Assembly: GCA_030631445.1 (NCBI GenBank)
Contig: DAOVLD010000098.1
Span: 1 to 6,874, forward strand
Source: Bacteroidota bacterium
GTDB lineage: Bacteria; Bacteroidota; Bacteroidia; Bacteroidales; VadinHA17
Length of the DNA: 6,874 nucleotides
Direction of reading: 5' to 3'
Part shown: positions 1 to 6,650 of the stretch, in pieces
Position numbering within the stretch: the first letter of the stretch is position 1
Layout: every line of letters begins with the position of its first letter
The notes under the pieces: generated by a model
Database searches by the model: none
The model's input: the letters and a program-made list of their open reading frames with translations, nothing else
What the model was told of the DNA's origin: nothing
Translations under genes and position numbers: made by a program

Positions 1-905
1 TACATACTACTCCCAACTTTCTCAAGAAGCCTTTTGGTAGCTTTAACCCCCTCCACTTCACTAAGTTCACTGCCTTCATACTCAACGCCGATATATCCGG
101 TATAACCGGCTTCTTTAACAATCTTCAGCATTTTGTAAAAATCCGATTTTGTTTCATTGCCCTCATCATCAAACTCATAAGACTTTGCACTTACTCCTTT
201 TGCAAATGGCATTAACTCTTTCATTCCTAAATAACGGTCATATTCTTCCTCTGCATTGATACGGAAATTGCCAAAATCAGGAAGTGTTCCACAGTTAGGA
301 TTATCAACCTTTCGGATAACATCAGACATCCATTTTCCGTTAGATGAGTATCCGCCATGATTTTCAACTATCACACCGATATTATCCTTTGAAGCATATT
401 CGGTCAGTTTTCTCAGACCATCCACTGCAGCTTCAGCCACTTCTTCCATTGTTCCTTTGCCACGGGCATTAACACGAATGGAATGACATCCCAGGAATTT
501 AGCAGCTTCAATCCACTTATAATGATTCTCTACAGCCTTTTGACGCTTAGCATCATCTGACTCTCCCAGGTCACCTTCATCATCAACCATAATAAGAACA
601 TTCTCCACTCCCAGATCATTTGTCCGGTTTTTGAGTTCTGCCAGGTATTCCTTTCCGGCATCCTTGAAAAATTTATTTACATACTCTACAGCATAGATAT
701 CAAAGTTTTTCTTTGAAAACTCAGGAAATTCAAGATTTGTAAGTTTTTTGGCATTAAGCATTTTATGCAATGACCATTCAGCTATTGATATCTTAAAGAA
801 CATATCAGAATTATTCATGCCTGCTCTGAGAAATGAAGGAGCAATCATTAATCCGGCTCCGCTAATACCTGCTTTTTTTAAAAATTCTCTTCTTTTTCGA
901 TCCAT
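1..905 (-). CDS. Tat-exported sugar phosphate isomerase/epimerase-like TIM-barrel protein; the window ends inside its last codon
   Basis: I translated this frame by hand: 301 full codons from the ATG at 905-903, then TA at the window edge. The TA is probably the first two bases of a stop, because the C-terminus already looks complete, but the next base is not visible. The N-terminus has a twin-arginine motif (R5-R6-E-F-L-K) and a short hydrophobic stretch to about residue 28, so Tat export is likely. The rest resembles the xylose-isomerase-like TIM-barrel (AP-endonuclease 2) family. Candidate metal or acid/base residues are E181 (VENHGG), D210 (LPDFGNF), K241 (SAKSYEF) and E275 (GVEYEG). About 300 residues is normal for the family. 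It is the third gene of the leftward block, 70 bp after the DUF1080 gene. In the BT2156-type pathway this family is thought to catalyse beta-elimination of 3-keto-glycosides; that role here is inferred from context. No Shine-Dalgarno is seen; the leader is A/T-rich. Confidence 0.85.
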   Translation of the reverse strand, partial: MDRKRREFLKKAGISGAGLMIAPSFLRAGMNNSDMFFKISIAEWSLHKMLNAKKLTNLEFPEFSKKNFDIYAVEYVNKFFKDAGKEYLAELKNRTNDLGVENVLIMVDDEGDLGESDDAKRQKAVENHYKWIEAAKFLGCHSIRVNARGKGTMEEVAEAAVDGLRKLTEYASKDNIGVIVENHGGYSSNGKWMSDVIRKVDNPNCGTLPDFGNFRINAEEEYDRYLGMKELMPFAKGVSAKSYEFDDEGNETKSDFYKMLKIVKEAGYTGYIGVEYEGSELSEVEGVKATKRLLEKVGSSM

Positions 906-924
906 ATTTTAAAATTTTTATAAA

Positions 925-954
925 AAATGGAAAGACCAATCAGCCTTTCCATTT
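925..954 (-). terminator. Terminator-like hairpin between the DUF1080 and TIM-barrel genes
   Basis: Positions 925-934 (AAATGGAAAG) and 945-954 (CTTTCCATTT) are perfect 10-bp inverted repeats around a 10-base loop. Read leftward, the second arm runs directly into a T-rich stretch (complement of 911-927), the layout of an intrinsic terminator. It lies 21 bp after the DUF1080 stop codon and about 20 bp before the ATG of the next gene, so it could reduce or attenuate read-through into that gene instead of ending the operon fully. The stem is fairly AT-rich, which lowers confidence in strong termination. Confidence 0.5.
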
Positions 955-975
955 CTTGTAGATTCATAATAATAA

Positions 976-1776
976 TTATAATTCTTTGATCTTAATGCTC
1001 CTGTACCACACATCATCGCCATGATCCTGAAGACCGATAAAGCCCTCGGAAGCAACATTAGCCCAATCAGGATTTAATTCCGGGAATTTACTTCCTGCAA
1101 CCAGTTCATTCCATTCCGGTGTCCAAAGGTGGTATTCAAGTACAACTTCACCATTCATATAATGCCATACCGATCCTTTATAAACTTTAACCTCTACACA
1201 ATTCCATTCACCTGCCGGTTTAGCATTCTGAGGAACAGCAGGTATCAGATCGTACAATGAACCTGCCTGCCGATTACCATCTTTACCGGCATTGGCATCC
1301 GGGTGTCTTTCGTTATCCAGAACCTGCATTTCAGGAGCAGTTTTATAGATAGGATCAAATTCCGCATTTTCCTGACCTAAATAAAAGATTCCACTGTTAC
1401 CGCCTTCTGAAATTTTCCATTCCAGCTTCAGGTGGAAGTTTGAGAATTTCTGGTCATAAATAATGTAACCACCATCGACTGAACCGGCTTCCCCTCTTCC
1501 GGAACCAACAAAATACATTGTTCCGTCAACTATTTTCCAATCGTCAGGAAAGTAATCTTTTAAGTATCCGCGCCATTTTCCTGCAGATTCTCCGTCAAAC
1601 ATCAAAATCCATCCTTCTTCCACCTCTTTATCAGTAAGTGTATTGGGCTCAGCCACTGCTTCAGCAGCATCCCCGGTACCGGTATCTTCATCTGATGATT
1701 TAACACCGGGTTTACATGAAACCATAATAGCAATAATTAAAATTGATGTTAGAAAAAATAATCCTTTTATTTTCAT
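976..1776 (-). CDS. DUF1080 / 3-keto-disaccharide hydrolase-family lipoprotein
   Basis: This is a 266-residue protein. A Sec-type lipoprotein signal is visible: a hydrophobic core at about residues 5-19 and a lipobox-like M-V-S-C ending at Cys21. An acidic, low-complexity linker (about 26-50) leads to the folded domain. Residues 54-266 match the DUF1080 (PF06439) pattern: GWILMFDGES near the start, W-K-I-V-D-G-T-M around 80-87, LEWKISEGGNSGIFYL at 118-133, PEMQVLDNERHP at 148-159, an AGEWN segment, and a C-terminal half ending GFIGLQDHGDDVWYRSIKIKEL. The fold is concanavalin-like. Family members are annotated as 3-keto-disaccharide hydrolases, and I recall the B. thetaiotaomicron relative BT2157 acting on unsaturated keto-sugar intermediates. 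It follows the upstream oxidoreductase gene after 39 bp, so co-transcription is likely. Lipidation would anchor it to a membrane, possibly the outer one. The exact reaction and substrate cannot be read from sequence. Confidence 0.92.
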   Translation of the reverse strand: MKIKGLFFLTSILIIAIMVSCKPGVKSSDEDTGTGDAAEAVAEPNTLTDKEVEEGWILMFDGESAGKWRGYLKDYFPDDWKIVDGTMYFVGSGRGEAGSVDGGYIIYDQKFSNFHLKLEWKISEGGNSGIFYLGQENAEFDPIYKTAPEMQVLDNERHPDANAGKDGNRQAGSLYDLIPAVPQNAKPAGEWNCVEVKVYKGSVWHYMNGEVVLEYHLWTPEWNELVAGSKFPELNPDWANVASEGFIGLQDHGDDVWYRSIKIKEL

Positions 1777-1815
1777 AGTAATTTTATTATTTAGTTTAAC
1801 AATATATTAACTTGA

Positions 1816-3306
1816 TTAGCTTGGCATATCCGGTAACGACCAGCCTTCACGATAATCGTGCCTGATTAGTTTTTCCGCGAATTGCTTTGCGCTGAATGGT
1901 TTAGTCCATTCATTGTTAAAGGTAGGATGTCCATCATGTATTTTGAAATTGTAAGCGATACATGTACGAAGATTCTCGTCATCACCGATATTTGTGAATT
2001 TCATATTCTCACCATCCCACTCAAGCTCCTTGTTCAATCCCTGTAGACGAACTGCCAGAACACCCATAACCACCATCTCGTTGAAAGGACCAGCCTCACA
2101 AAATGGAGAAGCAGTCTCCACACGATTTTCAGGACTCTCTTTACAAGCGCGGACCCAATCCATTTCATGATTGGTTTTAACACGTCGTATTGTCTTCGGA
2201 GCATCAGGTACACGACCTGACAGCAACCATGGATCTTTACTATAGCAACCACATACCAGTGTATCTTTTGTACCATGGAAAAGGACTCCACCTCCGTCGT
2301 CGTTCATGTTCTTACCTGCAGGCCATCCTTCAGGTTTTTGTGGTTGTAATCCACCGTCATACCAGGTAACTTTAACTTCATTAAGATTAATATTAACATC
2401 TTCATGCTTCGGACGTGCAGGGAAAGTAAGATTGACCATTTCAGCATTAGGAGCGCAATCTGTAAGAAGTAAGGTTGAACTACCCTGAGCTTTTACAGGA
2501 TACCCAAGCTTTAATCCAACAAACACGGGATGAAGAATATGGCAAGCCATATCGCCAAGTGCACCTGTACCAAAGTCCCACCAGCCACGCCAGTTCCACG
2601 GATGGTAAATTGCATTGTAAGGACGCACGGGAGCTGTAGCAAGGAAAAGATCCCAATCCAATGTATCAGGCACTGCCATTTCCTCTGCCGGGCGGTTAAG
2701 TCCCTGTGGCCAGATTGGACGATCGGTAAATGCTTCTACCTTCTTCACATCACCTATTTCACCATTCCATAACCACTCTCTTACAAGGTTAACACCTTCG
2801 CCTGAAGAACCCTGGTTACCCATCGAGGTAGCTACTTTATGTTTTTCTGCCAGTTTAGTAAGTAAACGTGATTCATAAACCGTATGGGTCAATGGTTTTT
2901 GTACATAAACATGTTTACCCATTGCAATGGCATTAGCTGCAATAGTGGCATGTGTATGATCTGCAGTTGCAACAATCACAGCATCAATGCCTTTACCCAT
3001 CTCATCATACATTTTCCTGAAGTCTTTATATTTTTTAGCTTCAGGATAATATTTGAAAACACGTTTACTGAAACCCCAATCCACGTCACAAAGAGCAACG
3101 ATATTCTGATCTTTAATGTTTTTCAGATTACCAAAACCCACTCCTCCAATACCAACACCTGCAATATTCAATTTATCGCTGGGTGCTTTATGGCCAAGTC
3201 CGCTGACTACATAGCTGGGTAAAATCGTAAACCCGGCAGTAGCTGCTGCAGTCCTGCCAATGAAAGACCGCCTGCTAAACTTTTTGTTTTCTTTTGATAC
3301 ACTCAT
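1816..3306 (-). CDS. Tat-exported Gfo/Idh/MocA-family oxidoreductase (long, QKP-motif type)
   Basis: This is a 496-residue NAD(P)-type sugar oxidoreductase. The N-terminus carries a Tat motif (S-R12-R13-S-F-I-G) and a hydrophobic stretch ending near residue 36. The Rossmann glycine cluster is G50-V-G-I-G-G-V-G, followed by the acidic end of beta-2 (ALCDVD, 71-76). The usual E-K-P motif reads Q136-K137-P138, with Lys kept. The second domain has the W-rich segment YHPWNWRGWWDFGTGALGDMACH, with D252 and H256 as candidate catalytic or substrate residues. The length exceeds the classic 330-400 residue enzymes because of the leader and a longer C-terminal domain, as is common in secreted Bacteroidota members. 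It is the first gene of the leftward block, opposite the cytochrome fusion gene. By analogy with BT2158 it may oxidise the C3 hydroxyl of glycosides, but oxidation versus reduction cannot be told from sequence. A periplasmic location implies that the nucleotide is carried in tightly bound form. Confidence 0.93.
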   Translation of the reverse strand: MSVSKENKKFSRRSFIGRTAAATAGFTILPSYVVSGLGHKAPSDKLNIAGVGIGGVGFGNLKNIKDQNIVALCDVDWGFSKRVFKYYPEAKKYKDFRKMYDEMGKGIDAVIVATADHTHATIAANAIAMGKHVYVQKPLTHTVYESRLLTKLAEKHKVATSMGNQGSSGEGVNLVREWLWNGEIGDVKKVEAFTDRPIWPQGLNRPAEEMAVPDTLDWDLFLATAPVRPYNAIYHPWNWRGWWDFGTGALGDMACHILHPVFVGLKLGYPVKAQGSSTLLLTDCAPNAEMVNLTFPARPKHEDVNINLNEVKVTWYDGGLQPQKPEGWPAGKNMNDDGGGVLFHGTKDTLVCGCYSKDPWLLSGRVPDAPKTIRRVKTNHEMDWVRACKESPENRVETASPFCEAGPFNEMVVMGVLAVRLQGLNKELEWDGENMKFTNIGDDENLRTCIAYNFKIHDGHPTFNNEWTKPFSAKQFAEKLIRHDYREGWSLPDMPS

Positions 3307-3456
3307 AATTTAAATTTTTTAAAATTGAATTTATAGCTATTTCAAATTGAAAATACAAACTCCTAAATTACTAATTAAAAAATAAAATTCATATGAAAGC
3401 TTAACTTTTTATATTATTTTCATAATTTTTATTGACGGTCCAAATCTACTGTTTTG
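3307..3456. promoter_or_regulatory. Divergent intergenic region expected to hold promoters for both gene blocks
   Basis: These 150 bp separate two start codons facing away from each other and are very AT-rich, so the promoters of both blocks should lie here. Candidate elements are weak. On the minus strand, 3441-3448 reads TAGATTTG, a full match to the Bacteroidota -7 box TAnnTTTG, but no good -33 TTTG is seen 19-21 bases upstream; it would give a leader of over 100 bases. On the plus strand, 3402-3409 reads TAACTTTT, seven of eight matches, again without a clear -33 box. I see no convincing operator palindrome, riboswitch or small gene. Neither start has a Shine-Dalgarno sequence. Confidence 0.4.
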
Positions 3457-4977
3457 ATGAAGAGCCGAATACTAATAAGAAATAAAATAACACTTATAGC
3501 ACTTACCGGATTTATACTGGGATCAATTTTTATTTCAGGCAGCAGAAAAATTATTTATCTGACTTCAACCGACCGGTTTTGTGCATCATGTCATGTTCAC
3601 CCCCAAACACATTCATCCTGGAAACTCTCAACACATTTTGATAATCCCAGCGGTATAAAAGTCCATTGTGTTGAATGTCATCTCCCTCCTCATGGAGAGG
3701 GTTATGTAAAGGTAAAAGCCCTGACTGGTATCAGGGATCTGTACGGGAAACTGTTTAAAGACAGCTTAGAATTCAACTGGGAGGAGAAGTCGTTGCTTGA
3801 ATATGCAAAAAATCATACTTTTGAAATTTCCTGTAAAAAATGTCATCAAAATCTTTTTCCGCTGACTCTGACAAAAGAGGGCGATGAGGCACATCTTTAC
3901 TACACCGAACATGATGATGAACTCCACTGCATTAACTGCCATTTACAGGTAGGTCATTATTCCAAAAACGCTGTTCATGCAAAAAATGTAAGCTTTGGTA
4001 CTGAAGTAAAAGAAAAGGAGGTAATATTTACCAAACCGGCAAAGATTGAAAAGTTTGAAGATTTTACCGAATATATCCCGGGAACCAGCGTTAAGTTTGA
4101 AATGGTTGCAATTCCGGGAGGAACGTTTCAAATGGGTAGCAGCCCGGATCAAAAAGCCGGTCAGCCAAATGAAAGACCGGTCAGGAAAACAGAACTTTCC
4201 CCGTTTTTCATCGCTAAGACAGAAGTTACCTGGGATGAGTATTTATCCTTTTACAATGCTACTGCTTCGGAGGGACGTACAACCGGGCAGAGTAAAAAAC
4301 AAAGTGACGATCCTGATGCAATCACCGGAGCAACACCTCCCTGGGGAGCACCCGGTCAGGGATGGGGAATGGGAAAACTGCCAGCCATCACTATGACCTA
4401 TCATGCTGCTGAAACGTACTGCAAATGGCTATCAATAGTAACCGGGAAAAAATACCGGCTTCCAACTGAGGCTGAATGGGAATATGCCTGCCGTGGAGGT
4501 ACTTCCGGGTACTATTTCTTTGAGGGTGAACCAAAAGATTTTAAGGAAAAAGGGATTTTTGGTAAAATATTTTCAAAAAACAGGGATGAAATATCTCAAT
4601 ATATTAACTTTATAGGATCAGGAATTGGCAAAACTATTGAAGCCGGTGAAGCAAAGTCCAACCCGTTTGGTTTGCAAAATATGCCTGGCAATATCGCAGA
4701 ATTCTGCCTCGACTGGTACGCACCAGATGCTTACGAACAATATAATAAAGATACGCTTATTAATCCCGGTGGCCTTGAAAAAGGAACTGAACATGTTATC
4801 AGGGGCGGATCATTCAAAAGTACTGCCGGTTACGTGCGGTGTGCAGCAAGAGATTATACAAAAACTGAAAAATGGTTAATGACCGATCCCCAGATGCCAA
4901 AAAGTATCTGGTGGTACTCCGACTGTAACCATGTGGGATTCAGGGTGGTATGTGAAGGGAAGGCTAAGGCTGAGTAG
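3457..4977 (+). CDS. Membrane-anchored tetraheme NapC/NrfH-type cytochrome c fused to an FGE-sulfatase (SUMF1-like) domain
   Basis: I chose the ATG at 3457 (506 residues); a TTG directly before it at 3454 adds one residue, and an in-frame stop at 3433 excludes longer forms. Residues 11-28 form one transmembrane anchor with a basic N-terminal end. Four CxxCH haem-c sites follow at 42-46, 71-75, 126-130 and 158-162, giving a NapC/NrfH-type tetraheme quinol-oxidising module. Heme 1 reads CASCH-V-H, where NrfH has CxxCHxM. A linker at about 175-213 leads to an FGE-sulfatase (PF03781) domain from about 214 to 503, with MVAIPGGTFQMGS, RLPTEAEWEYACRGG (R334 onward), GNIAEFCLDWY, RGGSF (449-453) and a final GFRVV. 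The two cysteines that bind copper in true FGE are absent (K454-S-T-A-G-Y-V-R-C462-A-A-R). The domain is therefore unlikely to make formylglycine; binding or scaffolding is more plausible. No nrfA-like catalytic subunit is nearby. The next oxidoreductase gene follows after 88 bp on the same strand. Confidence 0.9.
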   Translation: MKSRILIRNKITLIALTGFILGSIFISGSRKIIYLTSTDRFCASCHVHPQTHSSWKLSTHFDNPSGIKVHCVECHLPPHGEGYVKVKALTGIRDLYGKLFKDSLEFNWEEKSLLEYAKNHTFEISCKKCHQNLFPLTLTKEGDEAHLYYTEHDDELHCINCHLQVGHYSKNAVHAKNVSFGTEVKEKEVIFTKPAKIEKFEDFTEYIPGTSVKFEMVAIPGGTFQMGSSPDQKAGQPNERPVRKTELSPFFIAKTEVTWDEYLSFYNATASEGRTTGQSKKQSDDPDAITGATPPWGAPGQGWGMGKLPAITMTYHAAETYCKWLSIVTGKKYRLPTEAEWEYACRGGTSGYYFFEGEPKDFKEKGIFGKIFSKNRDEISQYINFIGSGIGKTIEAGEAKSNPFGLQNMPGNIAEFCLDWYAPDAYEQYNKDTLINPGGLEKGTEHVIRGGSFKSTAGYVRCAARDYTKTEKWLMTDPQMPKSIWWYSDCNHVGFRVVCEGKAKAE

Positions 4978-5021
4978 GCACTTTAGGCACTCAAGACACT
5001 TTAGGCACTTTAGACACTTAA
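4977..5021 (+). repeat. Five tandem copies of a 9-bp unit in the intergenic spacer
   Basis: Five consecutive 9-bp units with consensus G-[G/A]-C-A-C-T-[T/C]-[T/A]-A run from the last base of the cytochrome gene's TAG stop codon to 5021. Units 1 and 4 are identical (GGCACTTTA), and the others differ at one or two places. The array fills half of the 88-bp gap before the next gene, and I see no clear hairpin or T-run terminator there. Part of it (ACTTTAGACACT, 5007-5018) recurs exactly at 6632-6643, so it belongs to a repeat family dispersed in this genome. Its function is unknown. Confidence 0.85.
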
Positions 5022-5065
5022 TATACTATAAAATACTAAACAAATAATTTAATATTCACTAACTC

Positions 5066-6415
5066 ATGGAAGAAAAAGAAGGATCAATCTCAAGAAGAAA
5101 ATTTTTAGGTAACACGGCAGCAATTGGGGCAGTGACCACCCTTGGTGTGGCCGGACTTGTTAATGCCTGTAGTGAAGCTAAAAAGAATATTGTTATTCCG
5201 GTACCACCTGACCAGGCTCCTGACGGGCCTACACTAAAAGCCGGACTTGTTGGTTGCGGGGACAGAGGAACAGGTGCTGCAATACATTTCCTTAATGCAG
5301 GCCCTAACCTGGAGATACATGCCTTAGCTGATATTTTCCAGGATAGGATTGATGATGCAAAAAAGGAGCTAAAAGAGAAAAATGACGTTGAGGTCCCGGA
5401 AGAAAATTGCTTCCTTGGTTTCGATGCCTACCAGAAGGTTTTGGACAGCGGAGTTGACGTAGTTATTCTTGCTCCCCCCCCGCACTTCAGCCCTGAACAT
5501 CTTGAGGCAGCCATAAAAGCTAAAAAACATGTATTTATGGAAAAACCTGTAGCTGTTGATCCGGTCGGGGCGCGCTCAATAATGACCTCCGCTAAAAAAG
5601 CAGAAGCTCTCGGACTCTCAATTGTTGCCGGAACACAGAGAAGGCACCAGCGCGACTACCTGAAAACATATGAACAAATAGCTAATGGGGCAATCGGTGA
5701 AATTGTTGCTGCCAATGTTTATTGGAATCAGTCACAGTTATGGTACCGTGACCGTCAACCGGAATGGTCGGACATGGAATTCATGATACGTGACTGGGTT
5801 AACTGGTTATGGCTTTCTGGTGATCATATTACCGAACAGCATGTACACAATATTGATGTAATAAATTGGTACTCGGGTAAACATCCGGTCAAAGCAGTTG
5901 GCTTCGGGGCAAGACACAGAAGGGTAACCGGTGACCAGTATGATATGTTCAGCGTGGATTTTATTTATGACAATGATTTTCATATGCACAGTATGTGCCG
6001 GCAGATAAACGGTTGTGCAAACAATGTGTCAGAATATGTCCGGGGAACAAAGGGATATTCCAACTGCCAAAATACAATCTGGACTCCGGAAGGAACTGAG
6101 AAGTGGAAATACGAATACCCGCTTGATGAAAATGGAGAGCAGATGAAGAATGTAAAGATCAGCCCGTATCTACAGGAGCACATTAACCTGGTAACATCTA
6201 TCAGGAAAAATGAACCCATCAATGAAGGCGAGAATGTTGCAACCTCTACTATGACAGCCATTATGGGACGGATATCCGCTTATACCGGAAAAGAAGTAAC
6301 ATGGGAAGAGATGATGAACTCTGATCTGAGACTGGGACCGAAGACTTATCAATTAGGACCGATGGATTTGGAGCCGCATTTTCACGTACCCGGATCAGAA
6401 TCTAAAGAAAAATAA
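5066..6415 (+). CDS. Tat-exported Gfo/Idh/MocA-family oxidoreductase, probable lipoprotein (EKP-motif type)
   Basis: This is a 449-residue secreted Gfo/Idh/MocA enzyme. The Tat motif is S-R10-R11-K-F-L-G, then a hydrophobic core ending in L-V-N-A-C35, which fits a Tat-dependent lipobox, so the mature protein may be membrane-tethered. The Rossmann motif is LVGCGDRG (61-68), the acidic end of beta-2 is ALADIF (86-91), and the conserved dinucleotide/substrate motif is E159-K160-P161. The C-terminal domain has a tryptophan-rich stretch (MIRDWVNWLWLSGDH) and the EQHVHNIDV segment, with H254, H261 and D264 as candidate active-site residues. It differs clearly from the other oxidoreductase here (1816-3306): EKP not QKP, and a different second domain. 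It probably shares a transcript with the upstream cytochrome fusion gene. By analogy with the BT2158/BT2159 pair it would do the opposite half-reaction or prefer another sugar, which is unproven. A run of eight C bases at 5474-5481 encodes its LAPPPH segment. Confidence 0.92.
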   Translation: MEEKEGSISRRKFLGNTAAIGAVTTLGVAGLVNACSEAKKNIVIPVPPDQAPDGPTLKAGLVGCGDRGTGAAIHFLNAGPNLEIHALADIFQDRIDDAKKELKEKNDVEVPEENCFLGFDAYQKVLDSGVDVVILAPPPHFSPEHLEAAIKAKKHVFMEKPVAVDPVGARSIMTSAKKAEALGLSIVAGTQRRHQRDYLKTYEQIANGAIGEIVAANVYWNQSQLWYRDRQPEWSDMEFMIRDWVNWLWLSGDHITEQHVHNIDVINWYSGKHPVKAVGFGARHRRVTGDQYDMFSVDFIYDNDFHMHSMCRQINGCANNVSEYVRGTKGYSNCQNTIWTPEGTEKWKYEYPLDENGEQMKNVKISPYLQEHINLVTSIRKNEPINEGENVATSTMTAIMGRISAYTGKEVTWEEMMNSDLRLGPKTYQLGPMDLEPHFHVPGSESKEK

Positions 6416-6427
6416 TGAATATAAAAT

Positions 6428-6448
6428 GATGAATGTTGAATGTAGAAT
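6428..6448 (+). repeat. Three 7-bp units downstream of the oxidoreductase gene
   Basis: Three consecutive heptamers with pattern G-[A/T]-[T/A]-[G/A]-A-A-T start 13 bp after the stop codon. Their last 12 bases (6437-6448, TGAATGTAGAAT) are the exact reverse complement of 6654-6665. The array is therefore the inverted counterpart of the heptamer array at 6651-6692. The last 8 bases can also pair with 6464-6471 to form a small hairpin. Confidence 0.65.
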
Positions 6449-6480
6449 TTTATTTTTTTGTTTATTCTACAGTAACTAAT

Positions 6481-6508
6481 CAGTCGGCAGTCCACAGTCA
6501 ACAGTCGG
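6481..6508 (+). repeat. Four 7-bp CAGTCnn tandem units
   Basis: Four adjacent heptamers share the core CAGTC: CAGTCGG, CAGTCCA, CAGTCAA and CAGTCGG. The array is richer in GC than the surrounding intergenic DNA and ends sharply at CAAGAAA. No coding frame uses it. It shares the 7-bp period, but not the base composition, of the arrays on either side. Confidence 0.8.
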
Positions 6509-6650
6509 CAAGAAAGGAAATAACAATCAAACAATTATTACACAGGATCACTAAATCAAATGATTCAAAATTCTGAAAAGAGTGATTTAAAACTTTAGAC
6601 ATTCTTGCATTTAAGCATTTAATCATTTTTAACTTTAGACACTGAATATT

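Noticed and set aside
2884..3222. A 112-codon plus-strand open frame opposite the first oxidoreductase, and similar frames at 2034-2291, 2306-2488 and 2530-2772.
   Set aside because: They overlap a clearly conserved gene, show no family-like motifs and have unusual composition for real proteins; they are antisense or shifted-frame artefacts.
4046..4396. A 116-codon shifted frame inside the cytochrome-SUMF1 gene, and frames at 3943-4152 and 4625-4879.
   Set aside because: The reading frame at 3457-4977 is continuous with recognisable motifs on both sides, so no frameshift or separate gene is needed.
3457..4977. Annotation as NrfH, the small subunit of cytochrome c nitrite reductase.
   Set aside because: The cytochrome module is of that type, but no NrfA-like gene is near, heme 1 lacks the CxxCHxM Met, and a SUMF1-like domain is attached.
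4096..4977. Annotation as a sulfatase-activating formylglycine-generating enzyme.
   Set aside because: The two catalytic cysteines are missing and no sulfatase gene is in the window.
5980..6261. Minus-strand open frames at 5807-5989, 5980-6261 and 6170-6352.
   Set aside because: They lie fully opposite the conserved second oxidoreductase and have no recognisable protein features.
6441..6471. Hairpin TGTAGAAT/ATTCTACA as the terminator of the rightward block.
   Set aside because: There is no T-run after the second arm, the loop is long, and the left arm is part of a heptamer array that explains the symmetry.
6552..6589. Weak inverted repeat TAAATCA / TGATTTA.
   Set aside because: Seven AT-rich base pairs with a 24-base loop are expected by chance in this DNA.
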